From NCBI RefSeq assembly GCF_004682045.1, contig NZ_QUZT01000029.1, forward strand, positions 1 to 64,000: a stretch of 64,000 nt of DNA. The letters run 5' to 3'. Position 1 is the stretch's first letter. The number at the start of each line of letters is the position of its first letter. This DNA is from Pseudomonas nabeulensis. GTDB taxonomy: Bacteria; Pseudomonadota; Gammaproteobacteria; Pseudomonadales; Pseudomonadaceae. The notes beneath the pieces are model-generated. The model worked only from the letters and a program-made list of their open reading frames with translations. It ran no database searches and was not told where the DNA came from. A program made the translations under genes and the position numbers. Of the stretch, positions 11,190 to 27,311 are shown piece by piece.

Positions 11190-12527
11190 TCAAGCGCAAA
11201 CTTCAGTTACCAGTTTTGCCAGGTCTTCAGCGTGGGCACGAACCTGTGTTTCGTCGTCACCTTCGACCATCACACGCACCAAAGGCTCTGTGCCGGACTT
11301 GCGCAACAACACGCGACCACGCCCCGCCATAGCAAGGGTTACGCGCTCGCAGGCGTCTTTGACAGCCGGGTGCTCAATCGGGTTTTCGCCGCCAGCGAAG
11401 CGCACGTTGAGCAGCACTTGCGGACACTTGCGCAACGCTTGACGCGCCTGGGCCAGGCTCTCTCCCCGCGCCCGCAGCGCCATCAACACCTGCAACGCAG
11501 CAATGATCGCATCGCCGGTGGTGGCGTGCTGGAAGCAGACCACGTGCCCAGAATTCTCACCCCCCACCAGCCAGTTGCGCTCAAGCAACTCTGCGATGAC
11601 GTAACGATCACCCACATTCGCACGCACAAAAGGAATGCCCAGATCCGCCAAGGCCAGCTCCAAGCCCAGGTTGCTCATCAACGTGCCGACAACACCGCCC
11701 TGGAGCTTGTTACGCTCATGCATGTCGCGGGCAATAATGAACAACAACTCGTCACCGTCGACGATTGCGCCGGTGTGATCGACCATCAATACGCGATCGC
11801 CATCACCATCGAACGCGATACCCAAGTCAGCATGCTCAGCCAAGACAGCGGCCTGCAATTGCTCCATATGGGTCGAGCCGCAATTTTCGTTGATGTTCAA
11901 GCCATCAGGCTGGGCCGACAGGACAGTCACCTGCGCACCCAGCTCTTTGAATACACTCGGAGCCACCTTATAGGTCGCACCATGGGCACAGTCGACGACG
12001 AGCTTCAGGCCCGCAAAACTGGTACTACTCGGCACACTGCTCTTGCAGAACTCGATGTATCGACCTGACGCATCGTTGATGCGCGACACTTTACCCAGCT
12101 TGCTGGACTCAACCACCGTCATCGGCGCGTCCAACAACTCTTCAATCATCAACTCGATCTCGTCAGGCAACTTGGTGCCCTGCCCCGAGAAGAACTTGAT
12201 CCCGTTGTCGTCATGGGGATTGTGCGATGCACTGATCACAATGCCCGCTTCGGCGTGAAAGGTACGCGTCAGGTAGGCAATCGCTGGCGTTGGCATTGGC
12301 CCCAGAAGCAGTACATCAGCACCGGCGGCGGACAAGCCGGCCTCCAGGGCAGATTCGAACATATAGCCAGAAATCCGCGTGTCCTTGCCCACCAGGATTC
12401 GGCACGCGCCCATGCTGCGGAACGCCATACCCGCCGCCCAGCCCAGCTTGAGCATGAAGTCAGGAGTAATCGGGTATTCGCCGACACGACCACGGATACC
12501 GTCGGTGCCAAAGTATTTCTTAGTCAT
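11190..12527 (-). CDS. glmM: phosphoglucosamine mutase
   Basis: Converts glucosamine 6-phosphate to glucosamine 1-phosphate for UDP-GlcNAc and thus peptidoglycan and LPS. The start at [13 protein letters not shown] gives the standard 445 aa. The active-site phosphoserine loop [15 protein letters not shown], the Mg-binding DGDGDR and the terminal phosphate-binding [12 protein letters not shown] are all intact. It follows folP by 16 bases. Confidence 0.98.
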   Translation of the reverse strand: MTKKYFGTDGIRGRVGEYPITPDFMLKLGWAAGMAFRSMGACRILVGKDTRISGYMFESALEAGLSAAGADVLLLGPMPTPAIAYLTRTFHAEAGIVISASHNPHDDNGIKFFSGQGTKLPDEIELMIEELLDAPMTVVESSKLGKVSRINDASGRYIEFCKSSVPSSTSFAGLKLVVDCAHGATYKVAPSVFKELGAQVTVLSAQPDGLNINENCGSTHMEQLQAAVLAEHADLGIAFDGDGDRVLMVDHTGAIVDGDELLFIIARDMHERNKLQGGVVGTLMSNLGLELALADLGIPFVRANVGDRYVIAELLERNWLVGGENSGHVVCFQHATTGDAIIAALQVLMALRARGESLAQARQALRKCPQVLLNVRFAGGENPIEHPAVKDACERVTLAMAGRGRVLLRKSGTEPLVRVMVEGDDETQVRAHAEDLAKLVTEVCA

Positions 12528-12543
12528 AAGCGCTCCATCATTC

Positions 12544-13395
12544 TTATTGGGCTGATTCAACGGCGGCAAGCATGCGCACCACATCCACGGTCTCGGCAAC
12601 ATCATGCACACGCAAGATGCGCGCGCCCTTCGTTACCGCGAGTGCCGCCAAGGCAAGACCGCCGTACAGCCGTTCGCCCACGGGACGATTCAAGGCCAGC
12701 CCTATCATGCTCTTGCGCGAAACACCGACCAACAGGGGCCGACCAAGGGCATGCAGCGCTTCCATATGCTTGAACAAGCTTAAATTGTGTTGCAGGGTCT
12801 TGGCGAAGCCAAACCCAGGATCGAGGACAATCTTTTCAGCAGCAATCCCCGCAGCGGCGCACTCTGCCATTCGCTCAGCGAGAAAACCACTCACCTCACC
12901 GACAAGATCATCATAGTGCGGGCTGTCTTGCATGTTGCCAGGCTCACCCAGCATATGCATCAGACACACCGGCAAACCGGTTGCCGCCGCGGCATCCAGT
13001 GCGCCGTCGCGCTGGAGCGAGCGCACGTCATTGATCAAGCCCGCCCCCAAACGCGCCGTTTCGCGCATGACCGCAGGCGTCGATGTATCAACCGAGATGA
13101 TGACATCCAACTCACGCGCAATACGCTCGACAATGGGTGCGACCCGCTCCAACTCCTCAACAGGCGATACAACGCGGGCACCCGGCCGAGTGGACTCACC
13201 GCCCACATCAATCAAGGTTGCCCCCGCCAACACCATCGCTTCGGCATGCCGCAACGCAGCATCAAGCTGGCTGAAGCGGCCACCATCGGAAAAGGAATCG
13301 GGGGTTACATTAAGAATGCCCATGACATGTGTATGGGCCAAATCAAGAACCCGGTTGCCGCAAGGCAACCGGGTTGAGGACAACGCTGAAGTCAT
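12544..13395 (-). CDS. folP: dihydropteroate synthase
   Basis: Condenses p-aminobenzoate with hydroxymethyl-dihydropterin pyrophosphate in folate synthesis; it is the sulfonamide target. The 283-aa TIM-barrel protein has [14 protein letters not shown], the pterin-binding [13 protein letters not shown] and DPGFGFAKT. It is eight bases downstream of ftsH and 16 upstream of glmM, the conserved ftsH-folP-glmM order. Confidence 0.97.
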   Translation of the reverse strand: MTSALSSTRLPCGNRVLDLAHTHVMGILNVTPDSFSDGGRFSQLDAALRHAEAMVLAGATLIDVGGESTRPGARVVSPVEELERVAPIVERIARELDVIISVDTSTPAVMRETARLGAGLINDVRSLQRDGALDAAAATGLPVCLMHMLGEPGNMQDSPHYDDLVGEVSGFLAERMAECAAAGIAAEKIVLDPGFGFAKTLQHNLSLFKHMEALHALGRPLLVGVSRKSMIGLALNRPVGERLYGGLALAALAVTKGARILRVHDVAETVDVVRMLAAVESAQ

Positions 13396-13403
13396 TTCAA
13401 ACC

Positions 13404-15323
13404 TTAGTGATCAGCTGCCGGACCGCCGATTGGCGTTTCAGGGCGTTCATTCTGAACAACCGGCGGAGTGCCAGAGGTGCCCGAACCACCTTCCCAATCC
13501 CGAGGCTCACGCGGCGTACGGCCGGCCATGATGTCGTCGATCTGCTCGGCATCAATGGTCTCGTACTTCATCAGCGCATCGGCCATGGCGTCCAGCTTGT
13601 CACGGTTATCGGTCAAGATCTGCTTGGCCGTACCGTAGCACTGGTCAATGATACTGCGCACTTCGGAGTCGATCAGCTTGGCTGTCTCGCCGGAGAAGCT
13701 GGCGCTCTGACCGCCACCGCCACGACCCAGGAATACTTCGCCTTCTTCCTCGGCATACATCAATGGGCCCAGCTTTTCCGACAAGCCCCACTTGGTCACC
13801 ATGTTTCGCGCAATTTGGCTCGCACGCATGATGTCGTTGGAGGCACCGGTGGTCACCCCATCGAAGCCCAAGGTCATCTCCTCGGCAATCCGCCCACCGT
13901 ACAGCGAGCAAATCTGACTGATCAGCGCGCGCTTGGAGAGGCTATAGCGATCCTCTTCCGGCAGGAACATCGTGACGCCCAGAGCACGACCACGTGGAAT
14001 GATCGACACCTTGTAGACCGGGTCATGCTCAGGCACAACACGACCCACAATGGCGTGACCTGCTTCGTGATAAGCCGTGTTCTGCTTCTCTTTTTCGGAC
14101 ATGACCATGGATTTGCGCTCGGCGCCCATCATGATCTTGTCTTTGGCCAACTCGAACTCTTTCATCTCAACGATGCGCTTGCCGACACGAGCAGCGAACA
14201 AGGAAGCCTCGTTCACCAGGTTGGCGAGGTCAGCACCGGAGAAGCCCGGAGTACCACGAGCGATCACGGCCGGAGCCACATCGTCACCCATCGGCACTTT
14301 ACGCATGTGTACTTTCAGAATCTGTTCACGACCACGAATATCCGGCAAGCCGACCACTACCTGACGGTCGAAACGACCTGGACGCAGCAGCGCCGGGTCC
14401 AATACGTCAGGACGGTTGGTTGCAGCAATAACGATGATGCCGTCGTTCATTTCGAAGCCGTCCATCTCAACCAGCAACTGGTTGAGAGTCTGCTCACGCT
14501 CGTCGTGGCCACCGCCCATACCCGCACCACGATGGCGACCAACGGCGTCGATTTCGTCGATGAAGATAATGCATGGAGCGTGCTTCTTGGCCTGCTCGAA
14601 CATGTCACGAACACGGCTGGCACCGACACCGACGAACATCTCGACGAAGTCAGAACCGGAAATGGTAAAGAAAGGTACCTTGGCTTCGCCGGCAATCGCC
14701 TTGGCCAGCAAGGTCTTACCGGTACCCGGAGGACCGACCATCAGTACGCCGCGAGGAATGCGACCGCCCAGGCGCTGGAACTTGCCCGGATCGCGCAGGA
14801 ACTCAACCAACTCGCCGACTTCCTCCTTGGCTTCGTCGCAACCGGCAACGTCAGCCAGGGTGGTTTTCACCTGGTCTTCGGACAGCAAACGCGCCTTGCT
14901 CTTGCCGAAGCTCATCGGCCCGCCCTTGCCACCTGCGCCGCCTTGCATCTGGCGCATGAAGAACATGAACACCGCGATGATCACCAGAATCGGGAAGCTT
15001 GCTACCAGGAGTTGAGTCCAGATGCTTTGCTGCTCAGGCTGTTTGCCCTCGACCACCACGTGGTTATCCACCAGGTCGCCGATCAGACCGTTGTCCTGGA
15101 TAGCCGGACGAATGGTCTTGAAGCTGTCGCCGTCGTTGCGTTTGCCGGTGATCACATAGCCATCAACCGCTACGCGCTCGACCTTGCCATCCTTAACTTG
15201 CTGGATGAAGTCGGAATAGTTGAGGGTCTGCGGCTCGTTAGGGCTGGAGAAGTTGTTCATCACCGTCACCAGAACAGCCGCGATGATCAACCACAGGATC
15301 AGATTCTTTGCCATATCGTTCAA
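13404..15323 (-). CDS. ftsH: ATP-dependent zinc metalloprotease FtsH
   Basis: Membrane-anchored AAA protease that degrades sigma-32, LpxC and misassembled membrane proteins. The 639-aa chain has a membrane segment at about 8-24, a periplasmic domain, a second membrane segment at about 105-122, the AAA module with [17 protein letters not shown] and RPGRFDRQV, and the zinc motif HEAGH. The C-terminal 40 residues are low-complexity (Gly, Pro, Thr). It follows rlmE by about 190 bases. Confidence 0.98.
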   Translation of the reverse strand: MNDMAKNLILWLIIAAVLVTVMNNFSSPNEPQTLNYSDFIQQVKDGKVERVAVDGYVITGKRNDGDSFKTIRPAIQDNGLIGDLVDNHVVVEGKQPEQQSIWTQLLVASFPILVIIAVFMFFMRQMQGGAGGKGGPMSFGKSKARLLSEDQVKTTLADVAGCDEAKEEVGELVEFLRDPGKFQRLGGRIPRGVLMVGPPGTGKTLLAKAIAGEAKVPFFTISGSDFVEMFVGVGASRVRDMFEQAKKHAPCIIFIDEIDAVGRHRGAGMGGGHDEREQTLNQLLVEMDGFEMNDGIIVIAATNRPDVLDPALLRPGRFDRQVVVGLPDIRGREQILKVHMRKVPMGDDVAPAVIARGTPGFSGADLANLVNEASLFAARVGKRIVEMKEFELAKDKIMMGAERKSMVMSEKEKQNTAYHEAGHAIVGRVVPEHDPVYKVSIIPRGRALGVTMFLPEEDRYSLSKRALISQICSLYGGRIAEEMTLGFDGVTTGASNDIMRASQIARNMVTKWGLSEKLGPLMYAEEEGEVFLGRGGGGQSASFSGETAKLIDSEVRSIIDQCYGTAKQILTDNRDKLDAMADALMKYETIDAEQIDDIMAGRTPREPRDWEGGSGTSGTPPVVQNERPETPIGGPAADH

Positions 15324-15514
15324 TTAACTACCCTCTGAAGCAAGCTCCGCTACTGGCGCGCGCTTCGCATGATATTCACCGGCCTAACTTACTACATTAC
15401 CTACAACTCTGGCAGGCGCCGTCTGTAACCCTTTGTGAAACTTTGACTACACAATATTCGTAAAGCTTCGTGACGAAAGCGATATAAAAAAACCTATCGA
15501 CTCCCTTCAAACCT

Positions 15515-16165
15515 TTAAAGACGCTCATCGCTAGCGGCGCCTTCGATACCACGGAACCCCCGCGCCAACAGATACTGCTCGCGAGACCGGTCACGGGAAG
15601 AGTCCGGTTTACGCATCTGCACCTTGTCGAACAGCTTGCGGATGTTCTTGTGGTACTCGTCGAAGCCTTCACCCTGGAAGACCTTGACCAGAAAATCACC
15701 ACCCGGACGCAATACTCGTCCCGCCAGATCCAGTGCCAACTCACACAGGAACATGGCGCGCGGCATATCAACCGCCGGTAATCCACTCATATTGGGGGCC
15801 ATGTCGGAAATCACAAGGTCTACCTGCGAATTTCCCACAGCTTCCAGGATCTCGGCCAACACAGCGTCCTGGGTAAAGTCGCCATGTACGAAGGTCACAT
15901 CCGGGATGCTGTCCATCTCAAGGATGTCGGAAGCGATCAACCGGCCCTGCCCACCAATCAGACGACTGGCCACCTGGGACCAGCCACCCGGGGCAGCGCC
16001 CAGATCGATCACGCTCATGCCGGGGCGAAACAATTTGTCCTTGTCCTGCAGTTCCAGCAGTTTGTAGCTGGCCCGGGAGCGGTAGCCGTCCTTTTGCGCC
16101 TTTTTGACGTAAGGATCGTTGAAATGTTCTTGTAGCCACTTAAGACTGGTTTTGGAACGGGCCAC
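15515..16165 (-). CDS. rlmE: 23S rRNA 2'-O-ribose U2552 methyltransferase
   Basis: RlmE (FtsJ/RrmJ) methylates U2552 in the A-loop of 23S rRNA in the assembled 50S subunit. The 216-aa protein has the SAM motif [13 protein letters not shown], the catalytic residues in SDMAPN and VKVFQGEG, and the Arg-rich N-terminal [12 protein letters not shown] start is used. It is a few residues longer at the C-terminus than E. coli RlmE ([11 protein letters not shown]). It diverges from yhbY. Confidence 0.97.
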   Translation of the reverse strand: MARSKTSLKWLQEHFNDPYVKKAQKDGYRSRASYKLLELQDKDKLFRPGMSVIDLGAAPGGWSQVASRLIGGQGRLIASDILEMDSIPDVTFVHGDFTQDAVLAEILEAVGNSQVDLVISDMAPNMSGLPAVDMPRAMFLCELALDLAGRVLRPGGDFLVKVFQGEGFDEYHKNIRKLFDKVQMRKPDSSRDRSREQYLLARGFRGIEGAASDERL

Positions 16166-16271
16166 GGGCCACCTCGAAAAATAAAACGGGTCGTGATTAA
16201 CTGGGCGGTCCCGGACTCGCTCGGGTAAACTGGCCGCCGCTTTTTACAAGATCAGACGCAGGGGTCAGATT

Positions 16272-16580
16272 ATGCCGCTCACTCAAGAGCAGAAGAAACA
16301 GTACAAATCCATTGGCCACCATCTGAAACCAGTTCTGATTGTGGCAGACAACGGTTTGACTGAAGGTGTGCTAGCCGAATTCGAACGCGCACTGAACGAT
16401 CATGAACTGATCAAGATCAAGGTCAATATCCTCGATCGCGAAGCACGCCTGGCTGCCATTGCAGAACTGTGCAAGGTTGGCAAAGCGGACCTGGTTCAGG
16501 TCATCGGCAAGATGGCGCTGCTGTATCGCAAGAACTTCAGCGTCAACAAGCAACTGTCGAACGTTCATCGCTTCAAATGA
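16272..16580 (+). CDS. yhbY: CRS1-YhbY ribosome-associated RNA-binding protein
   Basis: Small 102-aa single-domain CRM protein that associates with pre-50S particles. The conserved LKPVLIVADNGLTEGVLAEFERAL and the GKMALLYRKN C-terminal motif are present. It is divergent from rlmE (106 bases between starts), an arrangement that also pairs two 50S-maturation proteins in other gammaproteobacteria. Confidence 0.93.
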   Translation: MPLTQEQKKQYKSIGHHLKPVLIVADNGLTEGVLAEFERALNDHELIKIKVNILDREARLAAIAELCKVGKADLVQVIGKMALLYRKNFSVNKQLSNVHRFK

Positions 16581-16589
16581 TTCAAAGGG

Positions 16590-16994
16590 TCACGGGCGTG
16601 CTTCGCGCGCCCTGCCACTCCATCCCGGTGCCGGCTGCATAACCAGCACCAGGCCGGAGAACCCTAGCACAAGATAGCTGAATAACTGCCAGCGCAACGC
16701 TTCCGGCAGCCAGACATGCACGATGCAATACATTGCACATGCATACAACGCCATCAACAGCAGTTGCCCGCGGATATCCCGCCACAAACTCTCCAAGCCT
16801 TCGGCCTTGACCAGCACCAATGCCTGGATCAACACGCACGCCGCCGCAAAACCCACCAGCAACGCACTCAGTAATCCGTCGATCTCATCGATCAACAACG
16901 GTGCCAGGCCAATCAGGCCCAGCGCCGGTAAAACGCCAATGTGCAGCAACCACAGGCCGCCCACCCAAAGCATCTGGGAGAGTTGCCAAAGCAT
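16590..16994 (-). CDS. DUF4149-type inner-membrane protein
   Basis: A 134-aa protein with four hydrophobic segments (about 5-25, 40-60, 75-95 and 105-120) including the WVGGLWLLHIGVLPAL signature that I associate with the DUF4149 family; its function is unknown. The ATG at 16994 lies directly behind a strong hairpin (arms GGCGCCCGC and GCGGGCGCC) and has no Shine-Dalgarno. An in-frame TTG at 17045 that overlaps the end of greA is the alternative and would translate through the hairpin. It converges on yhbY with nine bases between stops. Confidence 0.75.
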   Translation of the reverse strand: MLWQLSQMLWVGGLWLLHIGVLPALGLIGLAPLLIDEIDGLLSALLVGFAAACVLIQALVLVKAEGLESLWRDIRGQLLLMALYACAMYCIVHVWLPEALRWQLFSYLVLGFSGLVLVMQPAPGWSGRAREARP

Positions 16995-17017
16995 GGCGCC
17001 CGCACGTAGCGGGCGCC
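16995..17017 (-). terminator. GC-rich hairpin between greA and the DUF4149 gene
   Basis: Arms GGCGCCCGC and GCGGGCGCC around ACGTA. No U-tract follows, and the ATG of the next gene abuts the 3' arm, so it may affect translation of that gene rather than terminate. Confidence 0.5.
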
Positions 17018-17022
17018 GCCTT

Positions 17023-17495
17023 TCAGACGTGACGAACTTCGACAATCTCGTACTCGATCACGCCGCTCGGCGTTTTCACTGCAACCACATCACCTTCTTC
17101 CTTAGCGATCAAGGCGCGAGCAATCGGCGAACCAACAGAGATCTTGCCCTGCTTGATGTCCGCCTCGTCCTCACCCACGATGTGGTAGGTCACGCTTTCA
17201 TCCGTCTCGACGTTGGCGATTTCGACGGTAGTGCCGAAAATCACCTTGCCCGTCTTCGGAATGGTCGTCACATCGATGACCACCGAGTTCTGCAGGCGGC
17301 CTTCGATGTCACGAATGCGCGCCTCGACCATACCCTGCTGCTCGCGAGCAGCGTGGTATTCGGCGTTTTCCTTCAAGTCACCCAACTCACGGGCCGTACC
17401 GATATCCTGGCTAAGCTTCGGACGGACGACCTTGGTCAGGTGGGCGTGCTCCTCTTCCAGGGCCTTGAAGCCCTGGACGGTCATTGGGTATTTGG

Positions 17496-17499
<4 letters not shown>
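17023..17499 (-). CDS. greA: transcription elongation factor GreA
   Basis: GreA enters the RNA polymerase secondary channel and stimulates cleavage of backtracked RNA. The 158-aa protein has the N-terminal coiled coil with acidic tip ([15 protein letters not shown]) and the FKBP-like C-terminal domain ([12 protein letters not shown] region and the terminal YEIVEVRHV). Its ATG overlaps the carB stop by four bases (ATGA), so the two are translationally coupled. Confidence 0.98.
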
Positions 17500-20717
<3,218 letters not shown>

Positions 20718-20822
20718 GGGTTTGTCACTCAAATCCGCAGGTCAGTCGGCAAGCCGTCTTGAACAATCTTTGAAGAGCCTGCGGGGGCCACCGAAATTCG
20801 GGGCCACCCACAGGCCGCTCAC

Positions 20823-21959
20823 TCAGCGTCGCTTGGCCATCTCATTGATGAAACGGTCGAACAGCGGCGCTACGTCGTTCGGGCCCGGGCTCGCTTCAGG
20901 GTGGCCCTGGAAGCTGAACGCGCTCTTGTCGGTGCGCTCGATGCCTTGCAGGGAACCGTCGAACAGCGACTTGTGAATGGCGCGCACATTGCTCGGCAAG
21001 GTGGCTTCGTCCACCGCAAAACCGTGGTTTTGGCTGGTGATCATCACAACGCCGGTGTCCAGGTCTTGTACCGGGTGGTTGGCGCCGTGGTGGCCGTGAC
21101 CCATTTTCAGGGTCTTGGCGCCCGACGCCAGAGCCAGCAGCTGGTGACCAAGGCAGATACCGAAGACCGGGATCTCGGTTTCCAGCACGTCCTTGATCGC
21201 CTGGATCGCGTAGTCGCAAGGCTCAGGGTCACCCGGGCCGTTGGACAGGAACACGCCGTCCGGTTGCAGGGCAAGTACGTCGCTGGCCGGGGTTTGCGCC
21301 GGCACTACAGTCACACGGCAACCGCGCTCGACCAGCATGCGCAGGATGTTGTATTTCACACCGTAGTCGTAAGCCACAACGTGGTACGGCAGGTCAGCCG
21401 CTTCAATGGTCGCATGGCTGTCGGTCTTCAAGTCCCAGACAGTGGAGCGCCACTCGTACTTCTCTTTAACGCTGACGACTTTTGCCAGGTCCATGCCTTT
21501 CAGGCCAGGGAAGCCTTGCGCTGCGGCAATCGCCGCCGCTTCGGAGATGTTGTCGCCAACCATGATGCAGCCATTCTGCGAGCCTTTTTCACGCAGGATG
21601 CGTGTCAGGCGGCGCGTATCGATACCGGCGATAGCCACAACGTTGTTGGCTTTCAGGTAATCGGACAGCGACATCGTGTTACGCCAGTTGCTCGCAACCA
21701 GTGGCAGATCACGAATCACCAGACCGGCTGACCAGACACGATCAGACTCGACATCTTCCGGCGTGGTGCCGGTGTTGCCAATGTGCGGATAGGTCAGGGT
21801 GACGATCTGTTGGGCGTAGGAAGGATCGGTAAGGATTTCCTGATAGCCGGTCATGGCAGTGTTAAACACTACCTCTCCAACGGTCTGACCGTCGGCTCCA
21901 ATGGCTTCGCCGCGAAAAATGCTGCCATCAGCAAGGGCGAGTATGGCTGGCTTAGTCAA
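20823..21959 (-). CDS. carA: carbamoyl-phosphate synthase small subunit
   Basis: Glutamine amidotransferase that hydrolyses glutamine and channels ammonia to CarB. The 378-aa protein has the N-terminal CPSase small domain (1-150) and a class I GATase with the nucleophile Cys in [12 protein letters not shown] and the His/Glu pair in [11 protein letters not shown]. Translation starts at TTG (TTGACTAAGCCAGCC) preceded by a strong GGGAGG. No ATG is available nearby, so the rare start looks genuine and may limit expression. Confidence 0.97.
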   Translation of the reverse strand: MTKPAILALADGSIFRGEAIGADGQTVGEVVFNTAMTGYQEILTDPSYAQQIVTLTYPHIGNTGTTPEDVESDRVWSAGLVIRDLPLVASNWRNTMSLSDYLKANNVVAIAGIDTRRLTRILREKGSQNGCIMVGDNISEAAAIAAAQGFPGLKGMDLAKVVSVKEKYEWRSTVWDLKTDSHATIEAADLPYHVVAYDYGVKYNILRMLVERGCRVTVVPAQTPASDVLALQPDGVFLSNGPGDPEPCDYAIQAIKDVLETEIPVFGICLGHQLLALASGAKTLKMGHGHHGANHPVQDLDTGVVMITSQNHGFAVDEATLPSNVRAIHKSLFDGSLQGIERTDKSAFSFQGHPEASPGPNDVAPLFDRFINEMAKRR

Positions 21960-22004
21960 GAAGACCTCCCGTAAATAAAGCCTGAAAGGGCGATCGCAGG
22001 TTGT

Positions 22005-22042
22005 AAAAAAGCGGAGTGACGTATGGACACGTCACCCCGCTT
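22005..22042 (-). terminator. hairpin terminator in the carA leader
   Basis: Thirteen-base arms AAGCGGAGTGACG and CGTCACCCCGCTT (one mismatch) followed by a six-U tract on the minus strand, 46 bases before carA. Placed after the separate dapB terminator and in the carA direction, it could be an attenuator for carAB. Confidence 0.65.
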
Positions 22043-22171
22043 GTTCACTGAATTATTCTGCGCGCTTTTAGTGGACACACTAAAGCTGTAGCTTACAGAA
22101 AAAGGCTTTTTTGGTCCACCGCTAATGAGCCGAAAAGGCAGGGGAATGCGACAGGGCGTCGCTTAGCGGGT

Positions 22172-22210
22172 AAAAACGGGGCCTTAGCATAAGCCTGAGG
22201 CCCCGTTTTA
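22172..22210 (-). terminator. dapB terminator
   Basis: Arms AAAACGGGGCC and GGCCCCGTTTT with a short loop and flanking A/T runs, eight bases after the dapB stop. The A/T flanks make it usable on both strands. Confidence 0.85.
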
Positions 22211-22218
22211 GCTACTGG

Positions 22219-23034
<816 letters not shown>

Positions 23035-24159
23035 TTACAGATCGCCGAAGAAGCGCTTCACACCATCGAAAAAGCCCGTGGTTTTCGGCGAGTGGGAGTT
23101 ATCGCCTTCCAGCGAGCCGCGGAACTCTTCAAGCAGCTCACGCTGACGACGGTTCAGGTTGACCGGCGTTTCTACCGCCACACGGCACATCAGGTCGCCA
23201 GCACCCCCACCGCGCACCGGCGCAACGCCTTTGCCACGGATACGGAATTGTTTGCCGGTCTGAGTCCCTTCCGGGATCTTGAGTTTGACTCGACCATCCA
23301 GGGTCGGGATTTCCAGCTCACCACCCAGGGCCGCATCGACAAAGCTGATCGGCACTTCACAGAACAAGTGCTTGCCGTCACGCTGGAAGATCGAGTGCTC
23401 GCGCACATTGATCACCACGTACAGATCGCCCGTAGGGCCACCCTGAGTACCCGCCTCACCTTCGCCCGACAGACGAATGCGATCACCGGTATCAACACCC
23501 GCCGGCACTTTCACCGACAGCGTCTTGTACTCTTCTACGCGACCTTCGCCGTGGCAGGAGTCGCACGGATCAGAAATGATCTTGCCCTGGCCATGGCAAC
23601 GCGGGCAGGTCTGCTGCACCGAGAAGAAGCCCTGCTGCATACGCACCTGGCCGATACCGCCACACGTAGGGCAGGTGATCGGCGAAGAGCCTTTCTTGGC
23701 ACCCGAACCATCGCACGGCTTGCAGTTGACCAGCGTCGGTACGCGGATATTGACGCTGGTGCCGCGTACGGCCTCTTCCAGGTTCAACTCCAGGGTGTAA
23801 CGCAGATCGCTGCCACGCTGGGCGCCACCACGCTGACCGCCACGGCCACCGCCGAAGAAATCACTGAACACATCGCCGAAAATATCGGAGAAATTCTGAC
23901 CACCAAAACCGGCACCGCCGCCGCCCATGCTTGGGTCGACACCGGCATGGCCATACTGATCGTAGGCCGCACGCTTGTTGGGATCAGACAAACATTCATA
24001 GGCCTCATTGGCCTCTTTGAACAACTCTTCGGATTCTTTGCTATCCGGATTACGGTCCGGGTGGTGCTTCATCGCCAGGCGACGGTAAGCCTTTTTCAGG
24101 TCCGCCTCGCTGGAGCCGCGCTCCACACCCAATACTTCGTAATAGTCACGCTTTGCCAT
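23035..24159 (-). CDS. dnaJ: co-chaperone DnaJ (Hsp40)
   Basis: Delivers substrates to DnaK and stimulates its ATPase. From [11 protein letters not shown] the protein is 374 aa: J domain with HPD (about 33-35), a Gly/Phe-rich stretch ([18 protein letters not shown]), four CxxCxGxG zinc repeats ([32 protein letters not shown]) and the C-terminal substrate-binding domains. dnaK lies 318 bases upstream. Confidence 0.98.
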   Translation of the reverse strand: MAKRDYYEVLGVERGSSEADLKKAYRRLAMKHHPDRNPDSKESEELFKEANEAYECLSDPNKRAAYDQYGHAGVDPSMGGGGAGFGGQNFSDIFGDVFSDFFGGGRGGQRGGAQRGSDLRYTLELNLEEAVRGTSVNIRVPTLVNCKPCDGSGAKKGSSPITCPTCGGIGQVRMQQGFFSVQQTCPRCHGQGKIISDPCDSCHGEGRVEEYKTLSVKVPAGVDTGDRIRLSGEGEAGTQGGPTGDLYVVINVREHSIFQRDGKHLFCEVPISFVDAALGGELEIPTLDGRVKLKIPEGTQTGKQFRIRGKGVAPVRGGGAGDLMCRVAVETPVNLNRRQRELLEEFRGSLEGDNSHSPKTTGFFDGVKRFFGDL

Positions 24160-24477
24160 AAGTCTTTGCACTCTTGTAGGACGTTCAGCCAGACCCTCCT
24201 GAGCCTTGCCAAACTCGTTGAGCCCCAATACAGGCCCGGACCCAACTCACGTCAATTCAACGATCCTGGTCATTACTGCTTTTTAGCCGAGGCTCGGCCA
24301 AAAATGCGGTATATATCGCTCGGAAAGCAGGAGCATTCCCGATCACACCGCCAGCATCCGAACGCTGTCGCATGCTGTAAAAATTCGCATACCCCAGACA
24401 CGCCAACGCGGGAGCAAGCTCCCGCGCGGCGACATCCTACCAGTCACCGCTTGATAGCGGTCAACCGGGCGACCAAC
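24160..24477. other. dnaK-dnaJ intergenic region
   Basis: The 318 bases contain no convincing reading frame. They hold the palindrome at 24407-24426 and AT-rich DNA around 24270-24390 that could carry a dnaJ promoter. I see no sigma-32 match as good as those before grpE and dnaK. Confidence 0.5.
24407..24426. repeat. REP-like palindrome after dnaK
   Basis: CGCGGGAGC-AA-GCTCCCGCG is a perfect inverted repeat of the GGGAGCAAGCTCCC type common in fluorescent pseudomonads. It lies 51 bases beyond the dnaK stop and may also stabilise or end that mRNA. Confidence 0.65.
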
Positions 24478-26394
<1,917 letters not shown>

Positions 26395-26473
26395 GATTTA
26401 CTCTCCCGAAACTTGAATTTTGTTGCCGCAGCAGTTGTGGCTAACTGCGGTAGCACTTAAACGCTTGACTTAT

Positions 26474-26501
26474 AGATGGGGGCCTTGCGGCGGATTTCAA
26501 G
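26474..26501 (-). promoter_or_regulatory. sigma-32 promoter for dnaK
   Basis: The minus strand reads CTTGAA, 14 bases, then CCCCATCT, close to the heat-shock consensus CTTGAA-N13-15-CCCCAT. The -35 box includes the grpE stop codon. The site is about 80 bases before the dnaK ATG. Confidence 0.85.
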
Positions 26502-27057
26502 CCTGCTCATCAATAGAAGGCGAAACCGGCGCAGGCGCCTTGCTCACTACAACCATCGCCGGGCGCAGCAAGCGACCGTTCAGCAGATAACCCTTCTGGA
26601 ACGTCTTCAACACGCTGTTCGGCTCAAGGTCATGGCTTTCTTGCATGGCCATGGCCTGGTGATGCTCAGCATTGAACGGTTCGCCGCCTTGCGGATCGAC
26701 AGCTTCCAACTGATAACGCTTCAGGGTGTCCTGGAACATTTTCAGGGTCAGCTCGATCCCTTCGCGCATCGGGCGGATGTTTTCGTCGTCCGGATTGGAC
26801 AGCTCCAGGCCACGCTCCAAGCTGTCGATGATCGGCAGCAGGTCATTGGCGAATTTTTCCAGCGCGAACTTGTGAGCTTTTTCCACATCCTGCTCGGCAC
26901 GACGGCGGACGTTCTGCAGATCGGCGGCAACACGCAAAGACTGGTCCTGCGCAGCAGCCAACTGCTCTTCGAGCACTTGTACACGAGTCGCCAGTTCATC
27001 ACCGGCAGCCGAATTGGCGTCTGGAGTTTGCGTATCCTGCGTCTGTTCGTCAGCCAT
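26497..27057 (-). CDS. grpE: nucleotide exchange factor GrpE
   Basis: Releases ADP from DnaK. The 186-aa protein has an acidic, disordered N-terminus (about 1-25), a long helical coiled coil (25-85, [18 protein letters not shown]), the DnaK-facing [13 protein letters not shown] and the beta-wing with [10 protein letters not shown] and [21 protein letters not shown]. It heads grpE-dnaK-dnaJ-dapB and is divergent from recN. Confidence 0.98.
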   Translation of the reverse strand: MADEQTQDTQTPDANSAAGDELATRVQVLEEQLAAAQDQSLRVAADLQNVRRRAEQDVEKAHKFALEKFANDLLPIIDSLERGLELSNPDDENIRPMREGIELTLKMFQDTLKRYQLEAVDPQGGEPFNAEHHQAMAMQESHDLEPNSVLKTFQKGYLLNGRLLRPAMVVVSKAPAPVSPSIDEQA

Positions 27058-27110
27058 AGATTTCTCCTTTCAAAATCATGCGCGAACTCAACTCGCGCTT
27101 CTGTTCCGGT

Positions 27111-27138
27111 ATATGGGGCCACAATTTGCAGGTTCAAG
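27111..27138 (-). promoter_or_regulatory. sigma-32 promoter for grpE
   Basis: The minus strand reads CTTGAA, 14 bases, then CCCCATAT, a near-perfect heat-shock promoter 54 bases before the grpE ATG. Spacing is identical to the dnaK promoter. Confidence 0.92.
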
Positions 27139-27271
27139 GGCGTAGGCATTACCAAAAGTCTTTCGACTGACCTTCATCAATTCCGCCCTGCTCATTCCTG
27201 ATTGCGCTTAAAAAAATTCCATTTCAAGCAAATCGAGCTAAACGCCAGGATTGTCAGCCCTGAATAAAACA

Positions 27272-27287
27272 CTGTATAAATAACCAG
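27272..27287 (+). promoter_or_regulatory. LexA (SOS) box upstream of recN
   Basis: CTGTATAAATAACCAG fits the LexA consensus CTG-N10-CAG with an AT-rich centre and overlaps a TATAAAT that could be the -10 element. It is 24 bases before the recN start. recN is a classic SOS gene, so context supports the call. Confidence 0.85.
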
Positions 27288-27311
27288 ACCTAAAGCCTGG
27301 GAGCGGCCGTC

